From: an uncultured Schlesneria sp.
GTDB taxonomy: Bacteria; Planctomycetota; Planctomycetia; Planctomycetales; Planctomycetaceae
Length of the DNA: 64,000 bases
Direction of reading: 5' to 3'
Assembly: GCA_903904835.1 (NCBI GenBank)
Contig: CAIVEI010000050.1
Span: 1-64,000, forward strand
Positions 39,608 through 48,500 of the stretch are shown here, piece after piece (within the stretch, counting starts at the first letter, position 1; every line of letters starts with the position of its first letter). Under the pieces are notes generated by a model. That model was not told where the DNA came from and did not search any database. It saw only the letters and a program-made list of their open reading frames with translations. The translations under genes and the position numbers were made by a program.

Positions 39608-42600
39608 ATTATGCTCCCCTTGCTGAAAAGGTCTAGAAGTTTCTGGTATTCGAAGTTCTCTGCCAAATGACGCAATGTCCGGGAAAGGCGCGCATCGCGG
39701 ACTTCGACTTCCTGGATCCTCGCCAGCAACTGGTCCAGATCCGCATTGAGGACCGCTTCGCGCATCTGGAGGATGATCTCTTGCGGCAGGTGGACCAGAG
39801 ATTCTGGCACGACTTCGGTCGCGTCTGGTTCGGTGGCGATTGTAGAATCGTCGGCGTAAACGTATTCCGCTCCCACATGAGTGTGAATCTTCTGGAAGAG
39901 CTCGACCTCTCTGAACGGTTTGCTGAGAAAGTCATCGGCACCGATCGCCATCAGTTCTTGACGGTTTTCGTCCATCGCACTGGCTGTCACTGCGATGATC
40001 TTCGTGTCACGTCCCCCTTGCATGGCGCGGATCTGGCGGATTGCCTCATGGCCGTCCATGACCGGCATACGGAAGTCCATCAGGATCAACTGTGGTCGCC
40101 ATTCCTCAAAATTCTGAACGGCTTCCAATCCGTTGGTGGCCAGTTGGACATCGAAACCAACAGGTTCAAGAAGCTGAGCCAATAGCTGTCGATTGTCTTC
40201 AATGTCATCGGCGATGAGCACGCGGAAGGGAGGTTGGCCGGGCTGAAGCGTCAAAACATGACGTGGCGTCGTTTTCGCTTGAACCGCCTGGGCTTCACCC
40301 TCCTTCAATGGAAGTTGAATAGCGAAAATGCTCCCTTTGCCGACAGCGCTGTTCACGGTGATGTCTCCCCCCATCAGCCGCACAAATTCCCTGCTAATCG
40401 CGAGACCCAGCCCTGTACCGGTTCCTGCCTGTTGTCCTGTTTTCGTTTGTTCGAAATGCCGGAACAGTTTTTCCTGATCGTCTGGCGAAATCCCCGGCCC
40501 CGTGTCCTCGATTTCAAAGTGCAGAGAGGGTCCGGATGCGAAAACCCGGTCCGCGCGCACGCGTAACCAAATACCTCCCTGTTCAGTGAATTTCACGGCG
40601 TTACCGATCAAGTTAATGAAGACCTGGCGTAGCTTGTTGATGTCAGCCACGATGTATCGGGGAACTGGGCCAATCATTTCAACCGAAAGGGACAATCGTT
40701 TTTCATCTGTGCGGACGCGAAACATCATCTCAAGGTCGTTGAGCAGAACCAGTAAGTCGAACGTCGAGAGATTGAGTGTCGTCCGACCCGCCTCAATCTT
40801 GGACATTTCCAGAATGTCATTAATAAGAGCCAGAAGATGTTCACCGCTCCGATTGATGGTCCCCAGGTATTGGCATTGCCGTGGAGTCAGTCCCTGATCC
40901 CTTTGCATAAGCTGAGAGAATCCGAGAATCGCATTCATGGGCGTGCGGATCTCATGCGACATGTTCGCCAGAAAGACACTTTTGGAACGATTGGCCTGCT
41001 GCAAAGACTGCTCGTAGCGTTTGCGTTCCGTGACATCGCGAGCCGCTGCAAACACTCCCTGCAATTTCCGGTCGCGGTCGTGGAACGTCGTCGCATTGTA
41101 AGACACGACCGTTTCCTTGCCATCCCTCGCACGTGCGGTGAGTTCGTAGTCGGTCAGCTTCCCCTCGCCGAGGACAAGTTTGATACCCGCTTCAGCCCGG
41201 TCCGGGTTCGTGAAATAGTCTTTGAACGGCGCTCCGATCAGTTCATCGCGCGTGCATCCGGTCAACGCCTCCATCTGCTTGTTCACGTCGGTGATGATGC
41301 CGCGCGGATCGGTGGTAATCAGGGCATCAATATTGGATTCAATGAGTGACCGCGTGTAGAACTGTTGATCGCGGACGCGTTGATCGAGCAGCATTCGCTC
41401 GGCTTCCACCTGTTTCCGCGCGGTGTTGTCGGTACCGATCAGCAGATAGCCGATGATTCCGCCAAAATCGTCTCGAAGCGCTGTGACTGAAACGATTGCC
41501 GGAAAGCGGCTGCCGTCTTTGCGGAAGTAAGTCAGTTCGTAAATATCTTCAATCCCGCGTGACGCTTTAAAAACAAGTGCCTCGAATCCGGGCGTGATCG
41601 TGGTACCTAGTTCGGCACTCAAGGCTTTCGCGCGCGTGATGACCTCCTGTGGATCAGAAATGTCGGCTGGAGTGATCTTGTCGACAACTTCAATGGCTGC
41701 GTAACCCAGCATTCGCTCGGCACCAACGTTAAAGATCTGTATCACACCCTTCTCGTCCGTGGCGATGCTGGAGAAGTTGGCGCTGTTGAAGATCGCATTC
41801 TGCAACGCACCTGCTTTAAGCAACGCCTCCTCTGCCTGTTTGCGTGCGGTATTATCGGTGCCAATCAACAGATAGCCGATGATGGCGTTTTGATCGTCGC
41901 GGAGCGCCGTCACCGAGACGACCGCCGGAAAACGGCTGCCATCTTTGCGGATATAGGTTAGTTCGTAGATATCCTCGATCCCGCGAGCGGCTTTAAAGAC
42001 GAGCGCCTCGAAGCCGGGCGTGATTGGCGTGGCAAGTTCCAGGCTGAGCGCAGCCGCACGGGCGATGACTTCCTGAGGATCAGAAATGTCAGCCGGGGTA
42101 ATCTTGTTCATCACTTCGGCGGCGGTATAACCCAGCATTCGCTCGGCACCCACATTGAAGATCTGAATGACTCCCTTCTCGTCCGTCGCGATACTCGAGA
42201 AGTTGGCGCTGTTGAAAATGGCACTCTGCAATGCCCCGACTTCAAGCAGGGCTTCTTCTGCTCGCTTCCGCGCGGTGACGTCTTCCATCGCCAGTACCAG
42301 CAACTCGCCATGCTGACCCGCTTCGAGTTTGCGCGCGTTCAGCAGCATCACGCGGCGTCCAATGACCGGAAACGTGTGTTCAAGCTCGAAATCGTTGAAA
42401 ACAGAGCTTTTGGGGACCACATCCTCGAGCAGGGTGCGTAACGCTGGGATGTCCCACTGGCCGTTTCCTAATTCGTAAATCAGCCGGTTCTCGGTTTCTT
42501 CAGACGAGACATGAAATGTTTGATAGAATGCGCGGTTGGCCGACCGCACGCGTAACGTTGCATCGAGAATCAACAACGACTCGCGCACCGTGTCGACGAT

Positions 42601-42651
42601 GTTCATAGCATAATTCTGGATATCCTCGACTAACGCTCGCCGCTCAACCAT
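39604..42651 (-). CDS. Hybrid sensor histidine kinase with multiple PAS domains and a receiver
   Basis: A 1,015 aa kinase. N-terminal PAS-like domain (residues 1-130), then two nearly identical PAS repeats (about 140-275 and 280-415; FNSANFSSIATDEKGVIQIF in both), a fourth PAS (about 420-545), the HisKA H box at about 563 (FLANMSHEIRTPMNAILGFS), an HATPase_c domain (GTGTGLGLAISREFVRLMGG at about 745), and a receiver (ILMDFRMPVMDGHEAIRQIR at about 855) with a C-terminal helical tail. No membrane segments are seen, so sensing is cytoplasmic, probably by PAS-bound ligands. It is the first gene of a coupled pair with the PP2C regulator. The PAS duplication is unusual. Confidence 0.93.
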   Translation of the reverse strand: MVERRALVEDIQNYAMNIVDTVRESLLILDATLRVRSANRAFYQTFHVSSEETENRLIYELGNGQWDIPALRTLLEDVVPKSSVFNDFELEHTFPVIGRRVMLLNARKLEAGQHGELLVLAMEDVTARKRAEEALLEVGALQSAIFNSANFSSIATDEKGVIQIFNVGAERMLGYTAAEVMNKITPADISDPQEVIARAAALSLELATPITPGFEALVFKAARGIEDIYELTYIRKDGSRFPAVVSVTALRDDQNAIIGYLLIGTDNTARKQAEEALLKAGALQNAIFNSANFSSIATDEKGVIQIFNVGAERMLGYAAIEVVDKITPADISDPQEVITRAKALSAELGTTITPGFEALVFKASRGIEDIYELTYFRKDGSRFPAIVSVTALRDDFGGIIGYLLIGTDNTARKQVEAERMLLDQRVRDQQFYTRSLIESNIDALITTDPRGIITDVNKQMEALTGCTRDELIGAPFKDYFTNPDRAEAGIKLVLGEGKLTDYELTARARDGKETVVSYNATTFHDRDRKLQGVFAAARDVTERKRYEQSLQQANRSKSVFLANMSHEIRTPMNAILGFSQLMQRDQGLTPRQCQYLGTINRSGEHLLALINDILEMSKIEAGRTTLNLSTFDLLVLLNDLEMMFRVRTDEKRLSLSVEMIGPVPRYIVADINKLRQVFINLIGNAVKFTEQGGIWLRVRADRVFASGPSLHFEIEDTGPGISPDDQEKLFRHFEQTKTGQQAGTGTGLGLAISREFVRLMGGDITVNSAVGKGSIFAIQLPLKEGEAQAVQAKTTPRHVLTLQPGQPPFRVLIADDIEDNRQLLAQLLEPVGFDVQLATNGLEAVQNFEEWRPQLILMDFRMPVMDGHEAIRQIRAMQGGRDTKIIAVTASAMDENRQELMAIGADDFLSKPFREVELFQKIHTHVGAEYVYADDSTIATEPDATEVVPESLVHLPQEIILQMREAVLNADLDQLLARIQEVEVRDARLSRTLRHLAENFEYQKLLDLFSKGSII

Positions 42652-43608
42652 TTTGCCAATCCTTCAGAGTGCGTCGAAGTCACATCAGCGCGGACCCGTT
42701 GCGGGCAGCTTTCGCCAGCTTTCGAGATCTTCAAAAGAAACGTTGGGTTTCAGACAGGACGGTCACGAAGTAATCGGGTCAACCATCGGAATCGATTGAA
42801 CCGCATCGCCGCGATTTGGCGGGCCACTGATTCCACTCTCGCCATCGAGAAGAACCACAGTGCTACCAACATGCAATTTTGTTTGACGACCATCACGTCA
42901 TAGGACGGTCAGATAAAAAAGAGGGCCATCCAGCCATAAATCACTCTACGAGTGTCGTTGACGGAAAGCAAGACCGAGGTTCAGGACTAAGAATGTCAGA
43001 CGCTCGGGCGGTTACGCCAAAACGTCGGGATCGAGGGTCGCAAGCAGATTCAGGTAAGTTGAAAACCGAGCCAGCCCCTGGAATTCGCAGTGGATTTTAA
43101 GAGTCTTTTTGCCCTGGAAGGCAACGCCGTGAGACATTTTTCTTCGAAGAAGCAGTAGTTCGAAATAAATCTTGTGTCAACAAAAGGTCGCCATCGTTAA
43201 CGGATTTGGGCGGGGTTCTTCGTCCCCTTAACACCCGATAATAGCCCAACCTTTCAAGGGTGGGTGAGTGGCCAGTCAATAAGTCCCAAAGGGACAAAAA
43301 AACATATCGTTGGTCGATGGGGACACTGCTTTTCTGTGCGACTCGTCACCAGTATGGCAACGTTGAAAAGACGGCTGACGACCTCAGATGTTCTGTTGAT
43401 CGTTCGCCTGCATGACGCTTACGGCTTTCCGTTGACCAGTGCGTCGACCCCAGAACATTAAGTCGCCACTCCACGGCACGTTAATATTGCGACAAACTTT
43501 TTCCAGTTTGTATATTGACAATCATAAAAACAATTTATAATCTTGACAAAGGTGCGATATTCGCATGTTTTTTTGGCTGTGTCTATTTGATTGACCGGGA
43601 GGACTTGA
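42652..43608. other. Long intergenic gap with hairpin-rich segment
   Basis: About 950 bp without a convincing gene. Near 43108-43300 there are several short hairpins: CCCAACCTTTCAAGGGTGGG, GTCCCAAAGGGAC and a CCCTGGAAGGCAACGCC block. These resemble degenerate intergenic elements of bacterial genomes; I cannot confirm them. The right end carries the promoter/operator-like sequences listed separately. Confidence 0.5.
43515..43565 (+). promoter_or_regulatory. Candidate promoter and palindromic operator for the AAA ATPase gene
   Basis: TTGACA (43515-43520) and TATAAT (43536-43541) are both consensus hexamers but with a 15-base spacer, two shorter than ideal. The palindrome TGCGATATTCGCA follows at 43553-43565, at the expected position for an operator overlapping the start region. 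GGGAGGA lies at about 43597-43603, just before the ATG at 43609. Confidence 0.45.
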
Positions 43609-44772
43609 ATGAATCTGGAAAAGTTGAGCGATATCCCTGCGACGACGCCGGGATGGGTTTGGAAGGGGGTGATCCCTGAGGGACAATTAACGTTATTGAC
43701 GGGGGAGCCGGGTGTTGGGAAGAGTCTGTTTGCGATGGATGCCATTGCTCGGCTGACTCGGGGTGAGCGCGGTCTGACTGTTGACGAGATGGGTGAGCCG
43801 GGCCAGGTCATTCTGTTTTCGGGTGAAGATGGGATCGCCAGCGTGGTTCGAAATCGTCTGGAGGCTGCGAAAGCGGTGCTCCCTTTGGTCAACATTGTCG
43901 TCAATGACACGACCGCCACGTCGGAAAAACCTGAATTGAGACGCAGCCGGCTCGATGATGATGGTGAAATTGAATCGCTGGAATTGTATCTGACGTTACT
44001 GCGTGAGACGGGTGCGCCTTGTCGTCTGGTCGTGATTGATCCCGCCAAGAATTTTCTCGATGCGACGAACGGTCGCGACGATGCGAAAATTCGGGCAACA
44101 TTGGCAAAGCTGACAGATCTGGCGAACCGATCGGGAGCAGCGATCCTGTTGATCGCCGCTCCGTCCAAGTTTGAGAAAGGGAAACGTGGCAATTGGTCGC
44201 CGACATCTCCGGTCCTCGCCGAGGTGGCTCGTTCAGTCTGGACGATTGTTCGTGATCCCGACGAACCGGGTCGACGAGTCCTGTTGCCCGTCAAAACCAA
44301 CTTGTGTGAAACTCCTCCCGGTATCGGCTTTACGATTCAGAATCAGCGGATCTTTTGGGAAAACGCGTGGGTTCGTCAGACGGCGGAACAATACGTGGCT
44401 GACGCGACACAAACAGAGCAGTTGCTAAACGTGGCGGCAAAGAGTGAACTGTCGCGGGTGACCGAATGGGTGAAAAAACGATTGAATGACGGACCTGTTT
44501 ATACCAGCGTCCTCAAAGAAGATGCGGCTGGCCACGACATCAGTGAAAAGACGTTGATGCGCGCACTGATCCTGTTGGGTGGTATCAAAGGAAAGGAAAA
44601 GAAATCAGACGGGCGATGGTTCTGGCGCATGCCAGATCCGCTGACAGTACCTGTCATTTCCGGCTCCCCTGCGGTGAAGACCAGAACACTCGAATTCAAG
44701 ACGATGGCCGAGATCTGTGCGGAAGCGGACAAAGCGAAAACTCTCAAAAACACTATAAAAAAGGGAACTTGA
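43609..44772 (+). CDS. RepA-like AAA ATPase (AAA_25 family)
   Basis: A 387 aa ATPase of the RecA/RepA-like type. Walker A is GEPGVGKS (residues 32-39), preceded by VWKGVIPEGQLTLLT; Walker B is RLVVIDPAKNF near residue 140; a sensor-like IAAPSKFEKGKRG follows. The C-terminal region (about residues 275-387) contains a winged-helix-like stretch (VTEWVKKRLNDGPVYTSVLK). Such proteins are found with phage, plasmid and integrated-element replication genes. No primase, integrase or other mobile genes are next to it, so its origin is unclear. The strong GGGAGGA site and the promoter candidates suggest it is expressed. Its last 20 codons and 3' flank recur at 45229-45330. Confidence 0.82.
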   Translation: MNLEKLSDIPATTPGWVWKGVIPEGQLTLLTGEPGVGKSLFAMDAIARLTRGERGLTVDEMGEPGQVILFSGEDGIASVVRNRLEAAKAVLPLVNIVVNDTTATSEKPELRRSRLDDDGEIESLELYLTLLRETGAPCRLVVIDPAKNFLDATNGRDDAKIRATLAKLTDLANRSGAAILLIAAPSKFEKGKRGNWSPTSPVLAEVARSVWTIVRDPDEPGRRVLLPVKTNLCETPPGIGFTIQNQRIFWENAWVRQTAEQYVADATQTEQLLNVAAKSELSRVTEWVKKRLNDGPVYTSVLKEDAAGHDISEKTLMRALILLGGIKGKEKKSDGRWFWRMPDPLTVPVISGSPAVKTRTLEFKTMAEICAEADKAKTLKNTIKKGT

Positions 44773-44836
44773 CCAACTTGGCCAACTTTTTTCAACATCG
44801 ATAAGATGATGGATCGAAGAGGGAACAAGATTTTGA
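44737..44836. repeat. Direct repeat copy 1 at the end of the AAA ATPase gene
   Basis: Contains CACTATAAAAAAGGGAACTT, then ACCAACTTGGCCAACTT and, further on, GGATCGAAGAGGGAACAAGA. The same order of sequences appears at 45229-45330. It includes the last codons and stop of the AAA gene. Confidence 0.75.
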
Positions 44837-45033
44837 ACAACAGGCAATGAAGGTCCGGCTCGCAAGGTCAACGCGCGATCGGTATCCCTATTCTGAACCC
44901 ATCATCCGACGCGCATCGACCGGCTGTGCCGGGAAGAATCTCAGGATTAACATCCTTGTCTTTAACCAGGTTTTCCTGCATCGAATGGTACAGTTATCGA
45001 TCCCCGAGGAGGGAGAAAGAGCGAAGAGGTTTT

Positions 45034-45160
45034 GCCACGGATGAACACAGAAGCACACGGAAAAATGCAAAACAGGAAAATACAGGCGAAGGAGTCTTTC
45101 AACTGTCTTTCATGGGATTTGCCCTTTATCTGTGTGGTTCTGTGTGCATCTGTGGCCGAA
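45034..45160. repeat. Dispersed CCACAGAT inverted repeat, copy 2
   Basis: The left arm TGCCACGGATGAACACAGAA and the right arm ATCTGTGTGGTTCTGTGTGC (then ATCTGTGGCCG) are reverse complements of each other with mismatches. It matches the copy at 18951-19066. Confidence 0.7.
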
Positions 45161-45228
45161 CTCTTTTGAATTTCATTCCTACGCCAGGGACAAGAATGGG
45201 CGGAACCTTGATGAACTTAACCAAATTC

Positions 45229-45330
45229 AAACCCTCGCAAACTCTATAAAAAAGGGAACTTGGCCAACTCGGCCAACTTGTTTTCGATTTTCGGCGAGTC
45301 GACGGACAAGAGAGGGATCGAGGTTTCGAA
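45229..45330. repeat. Direct repeat copy 2, in non-coding DNA
   Basis: CTCTATAAAAAAGGGAACTT, GGCCAACTCGGCCAACTTG and GACAAGAGAGGGATCGAGGT follow the same order as in copy 1. In its reading frame it would encode QTLANSIKKGT, close to the KTLKNTIKKGT end of the AAA ATPase, which suggests the tail of a lost paralogue. Confidence 0.7.
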
Positions 45331-45343
45331 TGGAAGACAATTC

Positions 45344-45399
45344 GCAAGGCGGAGCTTCGAAGAGAGGCATTACCAGGCGGGAGCGTGGTAACGAGCGAA
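45344..45399. repeat. GCGGAGCTT..GGCGGGAGC intergenic repeat, copy 1
   Basis: GCAAGGCGGAGCTTCGAAGA is followed by ATTACCAGGCGGGAGCGTGG and TAACGAG. A related copy lies at 49843-49896. The two copies flank the giant secreted gene at 45505-49803. Confidence 0.65.
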
Positions 45400-45504
45400 C
45401 CTGAGAACGGGGCGAGATCTGGGCGAATTTGTGTTATTCTTCTGCGGAAGTCATCCCCTGATTCTTCCGTTGAAATCGCCCAACATCAACCCTCCTTTTC
45501 CTGG

Positions 45505-48500
45505 ATGGACGGAATGTTTTTTCGCCACTTGACCATTCGCACCATTGTCAACTTGATCTGCCTGCTGGCCATTCCTAGTTCGCTGGTCAGTGCACAACAA
45601 CCCGACAAGCGATTGCCTCTGTTTAACGGCTCAAATTTGGACGGCTGGGAAGGGGACCCGAATCACTGGCGTGTCGAAGCCGGGTCGATTGTGGGAGTCA
45701 TTCCGAAAGGTCAGACGCTGGGTAAAAATACCTGGCTCGTCTGGCGGGGTGGCGAGATCGTCGATTTTGAACTTTCGCTTCAATTCAAGCTGACCGGTCT
45801 ACCAGCAGCCAATTCGGGGATCCAGTTTCGTTGCCAGGTCAAGAATGTCGATCACGTTTCCGGCTATCAGGCCGACCTCGATATGGGAGCCACCTGGTTG
45901 GGACGAATCTACGACGAACATGGTCGTGCACTGCTCGTCGAACGAGGGAGCCGGGTCGAGATCGCGCTGGATGGAACACGAAAGGTCGAATCGTTCGCAC
46001 CTGCCAATCAATATGCGGTGTTATTCCGCGAGAACGACTGGAATGATTATCGAATCGTTGCCATTGGTGACCGGACATCGGTCTATATCAATGGAACACT
46101 CTTCAGTGAACTACGCGATCAACAAATGAATGAGCGGGATTTGAAAGGATCGCTGGCATTTCAACTTCATAGCGGACCAGAAACGCGAATCGAGTTTCGA
46201 AATATTTTGCTGGAACATCTGCATGCCGACGACCAACGACTGCCTCCGTTTCGAATCAAACCGCAACCGGTTCTTGATACAACAAACGTCGGAATCATCC
46301 CGAAAGGGGCTGATGGTAAAGATCTGAATCTGGGATTTGAAGCGGGCAATTTGAACGACTGGTCCGCGACGGGTAATGCCTTCAAATCTCAGCCGGTGAA
46401 AATGGATGGGATCGCCCAGCGCTGGCAGGGACAAGTCAGCAATAAGAATGGCGACTACTTCATTGGAGGCTACGAAATCGTCGGGGATACCGGGACCGGG
46501 ACACTCCGGTCTTCACCGTTCAAGGTGACTCATCCCTATGGCAGTTTCTTAATCTCAGGGGGCGAAACACCAGCGACGCGCGTTGATGTGATTCTGGTCG
46601 CGGAAGACGGCAAGGACCAGTCCGTTATCGCTACGGCGGTCGGTAAAAACCGGGAACAAATGCATCGAGTGGCGGTCGACCTCCGAAAAGTGCAGGGTCG
46701 ATTGATCGCCGTTCGACTGGTGGATGAAAATTCCGGTGGCTGGGGACATCTGAATTTTGATGATTTTCGATTTTATGATGAACCTCCCGCAACCCTGGAA
46801 AAGAGTTCTGAATGGCGATCGACGTTTACCCCGCTGCTCCAGCATCTTGTTCCCAACATCGTAGAACAGGACAAGGCTTTACCGGGCAACGAGACGGTGT
46901 CGAAGATGTTTGTTCCCGAGGGCTTTTCGGTCGACTTGATCGTGGCCGAACCCAAACTACATCAGCCGATGGCTTTCACATTCGACGCGAAGGGGCGACT
47001 GTGGGTTGTCGAAGGACATTCGTATCCGCAAAAGCGACCCGAAGGGGAAGGGCTTGATCGCATCCTGATCTTTACCGATGCCGATCACGATGGTTCCTTT
47101 GAAACTCGAACCGTTTTTGCCGAGGGATTAAACCTTGTCAGCGGCATGGAAGTCGGTCATGGTGGCGTCTGGATCGGGGCGGCTCCGCAACTGCTGTTTA
47201 TTCCGGACCGCGACGGCGACGACAAACCTGATTCCAAACCTGAAGTCCTGCTCGATGGTTTCGGGTTCGCTGATACACATGAAACGATGAACAGTTTTCT
47301 CTGGGGTCCGGATGGATGGCTTTACGGAAATCAGGGTGTCTTTAACTCGTCCAAGATCGGCCGTCCTGGTACACCTGACAATCAACGGACGTCGCTGAGC
47401 GCCGGAGTCTGGCGGTATCATCCGACCCGGCATCAGTTCGAAGTGTTTGCTCACGGAGGAAGCAATCAATGGGGTCTGGATTTTGATGAGGTGGGCCAGA
47501 TCTTCATGACTTATTGTCGCAGTTACTTTGGTCGCGGTGATACGTCACATGTGATGCAGGGGGGACATTACTGGAACCAGGTCAATTCGGGATACGCTCC
47601 GTTCATTTCGACGCAGGCCATACCGGGGCGGCCCTGGATGGTGAATTATCTGCTTGCTTCAGCACGCTATGGACACGGGGAAGGGGGCTCGGGCAAGCCT
47701 GGTTCCAACGACGTCTACGGCGGTCACTCGCACGTCGGCACCATGATCTACCAGGGGGACAACTGGCCGGCGGAGTATCGCAATCGGCTGTTCACTCACA
47801 ATCTGCATGGGCATCAGATGAATCAGCAGATCAATCGTCGAGAGGCGGGTGGCTATAACACGATTCACGCCGGTTATGACATGCTATTCTGCAGTGATCA
47901 GCAATATATTGGAGTCGACCTGCAGTACGGCCCTGATGGAGCGGTCTATATCAGCGACTGGTACGACCCGCGACACTGCCATAATCCGAACGCTGAGCAA
48001 TGGGATCGCAGTAACGGGCGGATGTATCGCATGAAATATAACTCCACCTGGAAGCCGGCGCATGTGGATTATACGAACGCGACCGACGACGAACTCGTCG
48101 CCGCGCAACATCATGAGAATGAGTGGCACGTCCGGATTGCTCGACTGGAACTGAGTGGTCGAGCCGCGAAACGGGAGATTGCAAAGTCAGCCGTGGCGAA
48201 GCTGGAACAGACAGCGTTAACGGATGATGATCCCGTGAATCGATTGAAGGCGATCTGGACCCTGCACGGGATTAATAAGCTTAGCCCGGCCATCATCAAA
48301 TCCGCTCTGGAACATTCGAGCGAGTACGTGCGGGCCTGGGGAATCCAGTTGTGGGTCGAAGTTGCGGGTCAATCGAAAGCCGATGGCCAGATCCGTCGAT
48401 TGAGCATCGGCGACCTGGTGCTGGGTGCAAAACTGGTATCGATGGCCAAGTCAGACGATTCGCTGTTTGTGCGTCGTTATCTGGCTTCGGCCGTCGGTCG

